DNA of 64,000 nt from Hexactinellida sp. DTS-2022 (lineage: Eukaryota; Porifera; Hexactinellida), in the NCBI GenBank assembly GCA_028753945.1, contig JAPNXP010000005.1, positions 868,001 through 932,000 of the forward strand, written 5' to 3'. A model generated the notes under the pieces. The model ran no database searches. It worked only from the letters and a program-made list of their open reading frames with translations, and was not told the origin of the DNA. This document shows positions 56,701 to 64,000 of this stretch, in pieces (the first letter of the stretch is position 1; each line of letters starts with the position of its first letter). Both the position numbers and the translations under genes were made by a program.

Positions 56701-59700
56701 AGCGCCTGTACTGTTGAATATTTATGCTAATTAGAACTGACAATTTTCTAGATATTAACGCATGTCCGTGTATAATAATATACCAACTCCAAATAGAAAA
56801 TTAATTAAATATCACTAAGGAACTGTACAACTCTGTGGACCCCTGACTTTGGGCTGTGGAGAAGTTATTGTATTGATTGGTAATAATCAAATAGACACAA
56901 TGGAATGTTAGAAATGTATGGCTAGACAGAGGGAACACAATAACTGATTGGATGAATGAATTTCCTCTCGACCAATTAAATCACAGTCTCAGATATGCAT
57001 TCTACACTGCACACTTGATAATTGATAGAGACACTAAAATGCTTTTATACGAATGCTAGCTGCTAATCCACACTGGAAAACCCTCGAATCTAATAGGCTA
57101 AAAGTTTTGTCACCTTTAGGGAGGGAAGATGTCAATATTTTTCTTAGATATTAGAACTTGTTTCTAGATACACCATTCCACACTCCCCTGCCAAATTTTA
57201 AGTTTGTATCTCTCACTAGTTCCTCAATCAATTCTGAACAAACAAACAAAAAAACAAAAAAATCATTGTGATTTAATATATAAGATTACAGTAAATTCCA
57301 GATGTAACCAAGTCGGATATAACGAAATGGAGATTTTACCCAGAGCACTAAATACATTAATTATTATCCGCTTATAACGAATCACCGAATATAACAAAGG
57401 GATTTACAAGTCCCAAGCACTTCGTTATAACGAGAGTTCAATGTAATGCATGAACTTCAATTCTGGGTTTAAAAAGTATCCTATAACAAGGTTCTTATCA
57501 AAATGTTATCTGCACAAAACTCACACGAGTTTACACCAATGCAGTCTCTGACGTAAATCGAGTTGTTGTGTATTAACCACTAATTCGTAATCTTACATTA
57601 CTCGTAATGTATATTATTCCCTTTAATTAGTTATTTAGAGTCCCAAGGAAATAACTTATAATTGTTGGTTAATTGGTTGGTGGGTATAACAATGCTTTGT
57701 TGGAACCTATCTTAGCTAAGAGAATATAATGTGTTAATGTTAATTGTTTAATTCTTTAAACAGTAATTTCTATCAGCAAGTAGATTTTGTGCAAATTGTT
57801 ACTGTTATTAGTGAATAATTTGTTTAAGAAATTTAAAAATAAGGATGCCCGTTTTTTGACAAATATTATTAGTAAATTTCTTCGTTACAAGTATTACATT
57901 AGGCATTTAGTTAAAATGCTAGAATTAGTATTTTCGGTAATGTTATGATAATTAGTTGTAGGTATTAAATCTATATAATTAAATCTTGATTATTTATTGT
58001 TTGTTTGCGTGTGTGTGTTTGTTTGTTTGTCCGGATTGTATTAAAGTGATGGGGGAATAGAAACCGCATTTATACATGAGATAGAAACTAACTTCCAAAT
58101 GTTATAATGGTAAACAATACAGTCAACTCCCGTTATAACCAAGTCTGATATAACGAAGCAATTTAAATCCCATATAGCCTCTAAGCTATTGATTTTACTC
58201 CGGTTATAACGACACCGGTTATAACGAAATCCGTTTATAATAAACTCCGCTTATATCGAAATGAAACTACGGTCCCGAGCACTTCGTTATAATGGGAGTT
58301 GACTGTATGTTGATTTCGAATTTCGCATTTATATATTTCCGATATTAATATTTATTGTTGTTGTTTACAAAAATAGGTAAACAAATAATGAAATTCAAAA
58401 TTAACTTAGAAGTTAGCATTCAACGGATATTATAGATAAACAAGTATGCTGAACACGAATTTCGCATTTAGAAATTTATAATATTAATATTTGTTGTTGT
58501 TGTTATTGTTTACACAAATAGATAAACAAATTAATAAAAATTCAAAATTAACTTAGAAGTTAGCTTTCAACGGCTATTATAGATAAACAAGTTAAAACTA
58601 TGGAAAATGGTAGAAAGGGTTGTATATAACATCCTCTAACATTTTCCATGGTAGAAAGGGCGAGTAGTAAGGCCGCATAGCGGCCGCTAACTTGAGGTGC
58701 GTAGCACCGATCTGTCGCAAAGCGACCGAGACCGAAGGGCTCGTATTAATAATATTAGTAACTGAATAATTGATATTCGCTTTCTAAATGAGATTTAACA
58801 AGAACTGAACAGATAATTAAATTAAGCTAAATTGTAACGAATAGACAATTTTATTATAATGCAGTAAATTTGCTGCCAAATTATGGTATAAACTGATCCC
58901 TAATTCTAGTAATTGTCCTTACACTGCAAAATGTACAAGTCTTCTCGATTACATTTTCTATGAAAATCAATGATATTATGACGTTATACACACAAAGTAA
59001 CCATTTGTATACTGTAGTATTAGTTTATCTCAACTTAAAACTCCTTACATTTCAAAAGGTATATTCATTACACGTAGTAACTTCTCATATGTTTAAGGTA
59101 ATATTTGTGATTAATAAGGTAATTTAAGCTCACTCAGCCAAGCACTGAGTTATAAATTTAATATTATTAATATACTATAATTATAATACACAGAATTAGA
59201 ATATTCTTTTCTTTAGGGTTATAATATTAATAAGAGTTATAAGATGATTACGGACTTAATTACTTTCAGTGTATTATTCCAACGAATATACAATGTGCGA
59301 ATACAATCTACAAATTAGTACAACTTATTATAAGCAAACTGACTTTTAAAATACAAATTTTGTAACTATTAATAGAGAGCCGACTAATCATAGTGTATTA
59401 ACACAATTTGTCGTCCAAAATTAATTGTAAAAGTCATTCATTCTACAACCTGAAATAATCTAATAAAGTCAGTTAATATAATTATATAATTATCAGCATA
59501 CAGCACTGATGCTTCCACCTGCAAATTATAGTATAAGCCAGCACATGGTTCAGAAGGCAACATATTAACATTGACTATGAATAATAATATATTTTAGGGA
59601 TATTATTCCAAATCACATTGTACTTTATTCCAAACACAAGGTATTCAAATTATCTCGTTTAATCCCGTGCTATAATCTTATAATACCCAAAAAGGACATT

Positions 59701-61330
59701 TCAAGACCTTTGCTCCTAGAATATGTAATCTATTGATCACGCATTTTCGTATGCCTTATAAAGTAGTCATAAGTCAATCCGAACAAATCATTTTCATAAA
59801 AGATATACTTATGTCTCGTGTGTTTACTTCCATCACAAGATGCTTGGTGTATTAGAATAGGAACTGATGGTTAGAAGTTCAATTAATAAAATACATTCAT
59901 TAAAGCAGCGATTCCAATACCAACCCTCCCATTGACTGTAATACATTTAAAGATCATGTGGACCCATGTTAGGAAGAAATGAGTTAAAGTATTATTCCTT
60001 CGAACTTCTTGTAATAATTCATACCATCGAGATCACGGTGACTGGTGTATATTGCTTTATTATTACCTTAGCAGTCATGTAATTGAGTCAGTAAATTACT
60101 AACATAGACTAAATTTACCTAACTTTTGCTATTACGTATTCTTTGACTATGAATGAAATAATTATTAAGAAAATTAATGGAGTATCTACATATTATATTC
60201 CGTCTACAGATAATACCTTATTTACTCGAATTGTAGCCCTCGAATAATCGCGAATAACTGCTGAATAAACCTACACCAAAGGTTGCGGATATATTTGTAA
60301 GGAACTTTTTTAGGCGCGCTAAAATTGAATATACCATAAATATAATTAATGCAAAATGAGTAATATAAGGCGTGTGAGCAACTAAATCTAGGCGCACATA
60401 AAATTCTGTCTGGATGATAACATACTTAGATGACTAGTAAATTTGGGAATAAATTATCATACAACACCACACAAACACATGAAGGCGAGTAGGTGAATAG
60501 ATTAATGATATCTAACGTATAAATCCTAAATACTGTATTTGTTAAGCTGTAATTTTCAACCGGAGTTGAGTAGAAATATTGTTAAATCGATTTAAACACG
60601 TTTCTTGTGTAAAGTACACCAGAAACATAATGGTAATATATAATTACATTTATTGCTTTGTTATTAATATATTTAGAGTGTAGCATTTCGCAAGTAGCCA
60701 GCAAACTCTGTTGGGGTTACTAATTATCAAAAGTTAACTAAGTACAGTTTAATCCGCCTAATTAATAGGGTCAGTTTTGTTCCAGGGTAGTTTGACCCAA
60801 TTAAGCGGAGAAATCTAATAATCGGAAATATTTTGAGTCAAACTGTAATTCCGTCCTATAAATCCTATGAAATTTTGACCCCATTAAGCAGAGAAATCTA
60901 TTAACCGGTGGCTTTATAAAGCGGAGTATACTGTAGTTTGTTTTGTACTAAGGAAAGTTGATAGTAAGCAAGGTTAAAACTACTTTAACTGAATACCAAA
61001 CACTAATGAGCATTTTAGATTTAATAATAAAGCAGTGTCAATTGATTCACAAGTAAGTTAGCTAATATCAGATAAACAGTTTCATTTAATGATTCCATAG
61101 ATCCCTAAAGAACTTCGAAAAGCGTTCTTCTAAGAGATCGGAAGCGCAAGCCAAGGCACAAGCACATCTGCGGAAATCAACAACTAGTTCTTACAAGAAT
61201 AAGAACACCAAATCCGGGGTGGGTAGTGTGATTACTTTCTCTGATATGTTAAACGACAAGCCAAGCAGAGTAACGGGCAGTGTTAAATCTTCTACGGCCG
61301 CCTTTAGGAAATTCTCCGATGCACTGAAAG
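50783..61330 (+). CDS. USH1G: USH1G/ANKS4B-type ankyrin scaffold, 3' part beyond window
   Basis: A scaffold of the SANS (USH1G) / ANKS4B family, which links cadherin-myosin complexes in hair bundles and microvilli and also occurs at cilia. Exons 50783-50970, 54985-55233 and 61101-61330 join in frame (phases 2 and 2). The third ends at a phase 1 donor, so more exons should follow. The N-terminus TELHLASRDGDLAVII is followed by ankyrin repeats GLTPIHWAAWRSNSETVKLL, GNTSVHLAAAHGNLSNLRCL and a third less regular one (PSHLAIKYNRGECFRFLDTL). NKYLVEKLKTR then matches the conserved segment after the repeats in SANS. Exon 3 is basic, then Ser/Lys-rich (FSDMLNDKPSR). The C-terminal SAM domain and PDZ ligand of the family are not found before 64000. 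Introns of 4.0 and 5.9 kb are unusually long for this window. Confidence 0.8.
51325..51482. mobile_element. Pogo-like MITE, family A, inverted
   Basis: CATTATAACCTCGATAGTAC on the left and TAACGAAGTTCTACTG on the right, with GTCCCCTTGAAAACC. Confidence 0.8.
51490..52300. other. Intron 1 of the USH1G-like gene, no repeat matched
   Basis: AT-rich sequence with no coding signal that I can support. Confidence 0.35.
52312..52715. mobile_element. Pogo-like MITE, family F, internally expanded
   Basis: Ends are CAGTCAACTCCCG and CGGGAGTTGACTG, flanked by TA. The 404-bp interior contains about ten tandem units of TTCGTTATAACCGGAG and close variants. Ordinary family F copies (24149, 58120) are 160-190 bp. 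Confidence 0.9.
52716..53560. other. Intron sequence with a rolling-circle-like fragment
   Basis: Positions about 53060-53180 contain CCAATTAATTCAGGACAAACAAACA and TAATTGGAAATAC, a fragment of the repeat at 19.3 kb. A truncated family A end lies near 53505. Confidence 0.4.
53566..53655. mobile_element. Pogo-like MITE, family B, short form
   Basis: It runs from CAGTAGACTCTCG to GAGAGTCTACAG, about 90 bp. Confidence 0.8.
53660..54485. other. Intron sequence, nothing recognised
   Basis: AT-rich, no repeat matched and no exon-like segment. Confidence 0.3.
54490..54772. mobile_element. MITE, family I, inverted and rearranged
   Basis: It contains TATTGCTCTATTAGCAAG, GCATTTAATGTTAATTATG and TTAGCAAGCAAATTTCGTGC, in inverted order relative to 9201-9385. 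Confidence 0.6.
54793..54958. mobile_element. Pogo-like MITE, family A, in USH1G-like intron 1
   Basis: It runs from CAGTATAACCTCG to CTAACGAGGTCTACTG, flanked by TA. It ends 26 bp before the exon at 54985. Confidence 0.88.
55261..55465. mobile_element. Family G MITE, truncated right end
   Basis: It starts CAGTTAGCTATTAGGTAC and carries ATAATAAGCGAACTCAAC; the right terminus is lost. It begins 27 bp after the exon ending at 55233. Confidence 0.7.
55482..55630. mobile_element. Truncated family B MITE with hAT-like fragment
   Basis: CAGTAGACTCTCG starts a family B end that breaks off near 55550. The following TTGGTTCCCAACC and CAATGGGAGGGGGTCCAC resemble, inverted, 59905-59970. Confidence 0.5.
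55640..56190. other. Intron 2 sequence, nothing recognised
   Basis: AT-rich, no exon-like segment or repeat matched. Confidence 0.3.
56195..56262. repeat. GC-rich palindromic repeat
   Basis: CGCGCTACGCGCG and GGGCCTGCGGCCC palindromes separated by ACTTGCACTC; similar in plan to the CGCTTCGCG repeats and in sequence to 32040-32095. Confidence 0.55.
56265..56900. repeat. Intron 2: partial repeat R and unassigned sequence
   Basis: About 56390-56560 matches the right half of repeat R (TTACCATTTCTTTATAAAAAAGG). The rest is unassigned. Confidence 0.4.
56900..57285. repeat. Composite of rolling-circle-like repeat and repeat R
   Basis: GATTGGATGAATGAATTTCC...ACCCTCGAATCTAATAGGC parallels 2570-2715. 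TTGTCACCTTTAGGGAGGGAAG and TCCTCAATCAATTCTGAACAAAC parallel 48300-48430. Confidence 0.55.
57290..57444. mobile_element. Pogo-like MITE, family F
   Basis: It runs from CAGTAAATTCCAG to CGAGAGTTCAATG, with CGGATATAACGAAATGG. Confidence 0.75.
57450..57960. other. Intron 2 sequence, nothing recognised
   Basis: AT-rich, no repeat matched. Confidence 0.3.
57966..58060 (+). mobile_element. 5' end of a rolling-circle-like repeat
   Basis: AAATCTATATAATTAAATCTTG followed by GTGTGTGTGTTTGTTTGTTTGTCCGGATT, typical of Helentron-type 5' ends; no 3' end identified. Confidence 0.45.
58120..58305. mobile_element. Pogo-like MITE, family F, complete
   Basis: It runs from CAGTCAACTCCCG to ATGGGAGTTGACTG, flanked by TA, with CGGTCCCGAGCACTTCG. 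Confidence 0.9.
58313..58592. repeat. Tandem duplication, two units of about 137 bp
   Basis: CGAATTTCGCATTTA...TTAACTTAGAAGTTAGC...TATAGATAAACAAGT occurs twice, with GTT microsatellite expansion in the second unit. Confidence 0.8.
58605..58745. repeat. GC-rich hairpin-cluster repeat with inverted flank
   Basis: GGCCGCATAGCGGCC, GGTGCGTAGCACC, GTCGCAAAGCGACCGAGACC, then AGGGCTCGTA. To the left, ATGGAAAATGGTAGAAAGGG is partly repeated as TTTTCCATGGTAGAAAGGG. Confidence 0.7.
58750..60740. other. Intron 2 sequence, no gene seen
   Basis: About 2 kb of AT-rich DNA. Only a GCGATTCCAATAC...CCTCCCATTGACTGTAATAC fragment at about 59905-59955 matches elsewhere (inverted, 55559-55620). Confidence 0.35.
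60745..60933. mobile_element. Pogo-like MITE, family E
   Basis: It runs from CAGTTTAATCCGCC to GCGGAGTATACTG, flanked by TA. Confidence 0.85.
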
Positions 61331-61544
61331 GTTTGTATATAGGGGAGTACAGTGGATACAGGCTATAAGAACATCGTAGGGAACTGCATATAACGTTCTT
61401 ATAACCGGCATAATTATATAGGGTATATGGCAACCGTTTTCCAGTAGAATATTTTTATATCCGGCATCTACTGTAGTGTGTTTTAACATACAGTAGACTC
61501 TCGTTAATACGAACATTGATAAAGAGAAATATCGTTAAGGAGTA

Positions 61545-62002
61545 CAGTTCAAACCGGTTTTTTCTAACCATTTCTTTTCAGATAACAATAGTAAGAAAAA
61601 ACCGATACAGTAAACCCTCGCTAATCCGAACAAGAGAAACCAAATATTCTTCTGATAAATGTGGGAAAAAATCGTAAATTGCAATGTAAGTATAAAAAAT
61701 AAGTCTCAGGTAAGTATTTTAATGAGTACACTAGATGTTTAGTGCGGATTAACAAGGTTTGTACAAGTTTGGTTCGGATTATCGAGATTCTCATTTAAGA
61801 GAGACCTTAGAAAATGCATTACTTTACTAATCGGAACAGTGTTTTTTTTAAATCGGAAGACCTCTGTTCGGATTAGCGAGGGTGTACTGTAGTTAGAAAA
61901 AACCGATGAAAAATACAGTATATAGTTGGAATTTCTTACAAAAATATTGCATTACTAATAGTTAGAATAAACCGATAAGTTAGAATAAACCGGTTTCGAC
62001 TG
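61545..62002. mobile_element. Family H MITE, nested in family B
   Basis: It runs from CAGTTCAAACCGG to CCGGTTTCGACTG; the TA target is before position 61545. Confidence 0.85.
61608..61889. mobile_element. Family C MITE, nested in family H
   Basis: It runs from CAGTAAACCCTCGC to GCGAGGGTGTACTG, with TA duplicated on both sides of an AACCGATAGTTAGAA site. Confidence 0.9.
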
Positions 62003-62119
62003 ACAAAGTTTAATTCCCCTAGCTTATACAAATGCATGCGAGTGACTCCTGTTAATACGAAAATACTAATATAATCCGAAGGTCCCCTGGTGTTCCTATT
62101 AATGAGAATTAAATGTAAT

Positions 62120-62880
62120 GGGAAAGAATGCAGCTGTACAATTACTATACAAACTCTTTCAAATTATACCTCACAACTCAAGTAAATTAGGCTTGATTCG
62201 GTTAGCCAGTTCTAATATCGTTTAACGGTTACAGATTGTATTAACTAGTAGTGACCGGTCTGTTAAATATTAGCAGTGTAATTTGATAATTCTTGTATTA
62301 AATATTAAAAATTTTGGTAGTTATAATAATCCTTTAACCATTCCTATCAGTAAATATTCAGTAACTTTGTCGTATTATGGGCTGACATTTAAAACAGTAT
62401 AATAAGCAAAATGTTCTATAAAATAAGCGTTGAAAGCATGACGATTAGCGGGTAACCTTGGGGAGGAATCGAATTGTAACCTTAGACTCAGAACGGTTAA
62501 CTGATTCAACCCTTGTTATACCTCACTAATACGTCAATAAATTAATTAGTAGACAAACTATTTGGTGACTTACTTCTATACCGTAAGGTGATCAAATTAT
62601 TAGCGATATTGTATATAAGAAAGGATCATGAAAATGCATTGAAACCTTTGTAGAAATTGAATATATTATAATTGTATAGTGCATAATTTGTCCTGGGGAA
62701 ATAGGAAATTTTAGTAAATTAATTAACCTAGCTCGAACTATGAACCTAAGGTTAATATATTCAGTTTAATTTGTCACTAGCTAATTATGTAAGATACTAT
62801 TTCTAACATTTCGAAATTATGTAATACATTATTTGATTCTCCTGTTAATAAATATAATGTTATGTTATCCTGGCTGGTAC
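62120..62880. other. Downstream intron sequence, nothing recognised
   Basis: Presumed intron 3 of the USH1G-like gene; no exon-like segment. Confidence 0.3.
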
Positions 62881-62885
62881 AAATA

Positions 62886-63070
62886 CAGTAGACTCTCGTT
62901 AATATTAATACGAACACGGATAAGAGAAATATCGGTTAAGGAGTGCAAGGTTTAATTCCCCTAGCCTAACCTATACAAATGCATGCAAGTAGCTCCTGTT
63001 AATACGAATTTACGATAATACGAACATATTTTGATGGTCCCCTAGTGTTTATATTGACAACAGTCTACTG
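62886..63070. mobile_element. Pogo-like MITE, family B
   Basis: It runs from CAGTAGACTCTCG to CAACAGTCTACTG, flanked by TA, with ATACAAATGCATGCAAG. Confidence 0.88.
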
Positions 63071-64000
63071 TATACATTTCCTATAAGGAGTACAGATTTC
63101 GAATTTAAATATTCTGCAGAATTTGTAAGTTCGTAATTCGATCACAATTAATATTGTGATACAAATAGTGCAGTGATTCTTTAATACGGTGTGGTTATTT
63201 AATAATTAAATTTATGGACACACACTAGAAAATAAATCATGCTATAAAGCAGATTTTATTAGCATATTTCCCCATTACTCTTTACTGTGCCGACTATACT
63301 ACTTAGTGGGATAGCATTGATTTTAATTCAAGAAGCAATAATAATAATAAATCTTATCTATTAAAACGCAAAGTTTCAAAAAGACACATTTTGCCTGAAA
63401 GCATGTGAGGGGATTTATTAACAGAATTGCGAGTTAGTTAAAAAAAATTCTAACATTTATTAGATTTCAAATGAATTAATAAGCCACTAAATACATCTAG
63501 TTTGGAGTAGTTAGATTTTAAATTAGGATAACACTTCTCATAAAAAGGAAATTTTAAAACTGCAAATTTTAGTGATTACGGAAGTAAGCAAGTTATAAAT
63601 ATTGTTGTTAAGAACCCATGTTTATGTATGATTAACCAAATCGCCTTAATTATGTTATGATACCCTATATCAAATGTTATTAAATGCAGACTTAAGCAAA
63701 TTAATGTGGATTATTTAAGTTACATTAATCATTCAATAAAATTGACTCACGCGTGGTAGTTTACCGTACAATAATTAGTTAACTTTTGATGTAATTAATT
63801 TACGGCTAACTTCATAAACTTTAGCTTGTCTGAGTCTGAGTAATTTGTAGACTATTATTATATTGTGTCTCACTGTCTCACTTGATACGAGACTAATTAG
63901 GAACTTAAATATCCCAAATATTTAAACTTGTACTATTGACCCACGAACAGTCTAGACCTTTGAGCTAGAAATTTGAAAAATTAAGCCCTTTTAACTTTTA
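63071..64000. other. End of window, no gene seen
   Basis: It contains a family Q repeat (TACTGTGCCGACTATACTAC) at about 63280-63325. No SAM-domain exon of the USH1G-like gene is seen. Confidence 0.4.

Larger units (their letters stand above)
61491..62116. mobile_element. Family B MITE, outermost of a triple nest
   Basis: It begins CAGTAGACTCTCG at 61491. After the inner insertions it resumes with CAAAGTTTAATTCCCCTAGC and ends GAGAATTAAATG. The split lies exactly at the TACAAGGTTTAATTC position of the family consensus. Confidence 0.85.

Noticed and set aside
62440-62530. Possible tRNA-like stretch (GGGGAGGAATCGAATTG)
   Set aside because: No acceptor stem or anticodon arm could be folded around the T-loop-like string.
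8221-63325. CRISPR-like arrays among the repeated short palindromes
   Set aside because: Spacing is irregular, the repeats are TA-flanked transposons with inverted ends, and the gene content is eukaryotic.

Overview
This window is strongly AT-rich nuclear eukaryotic DNA, most likely from an animal. It holds split genes with GT-AG introns, a formin, a type I PIP kinase, kinesin-2 KIF3A, MIC10, an NHL-repeat protein, a heterotrimeric G-alpha, the phosphatase MDP1 and a USH1G/ANKS4B-type ankyrin scaffold. KIF3A implies cilia, and the USH1G/ANKS4B type points to animals or their closest relatives. The moderate gene spacing would fit a compact genome such as a sponge or an orthonectid, but the species cannot be fixed from the sequence.

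Layout. 0.6-0.8 kb: a small coiled-coil gene (minus). 1-7 kb: repeats and a wrecked integrase gene cut by palindromes. 7.3-15 kb: a formin (plus, at least 10 coding exons). 16.6-21.3 kb: PIP5K (plus, 3 exons). 23.5-27.1 kb: KIF3A (plus, 3 exons). 29.6-31.2 kb: two convergent intronless coiled-coil genes. 32.5 kb: MIC10. 33.1-33.7 kb: two nested hAT elements. 33.9-34.7 kb: NHL protein. 37.5-38.5 kb: coiled-coil gene (minus), whose 5' end and flank are duplicated at 41.0-42.1 kb. 42.5-43.6 kb: intronless G-alpha. 45.0-45.8 kb: coiled-coil gene (minus). 46.7-47.3 kb: MDP1. 49.6-50.1 kb: a possible redox-dead thioredoxin-fold gene. 50.8 kb to beyond 61.3 kb: USH1G-like gene with very long introns, which probably continues past the window.

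The genes share no operon logic. Themes that recur are actin and membrane signalling (formin, PIP5K, G-alpha), cilium or hair-bundle-type machinery (KIF3A, USH1G-like), and a set of unrecognised intronless coiled-coil genes with a TATA box close to the start codon.

The non-coding DNA is dominated by short non-autonomous DNA transposons. More than ten families have CAGT...ACTG ends at TA targets (Tc1/mariner, pogo/Tigger type). Several are hAT-type elements, four with perfect 8-bp target duplications. There are also GC-rich hairpin-cluster repeats, rolling-circle-like repeats and foldbacks. Many introns are largely filled by these elements, often ending 14-60 bp from a splice site. No tRNA, rRNA or CRISPR array was recognised.
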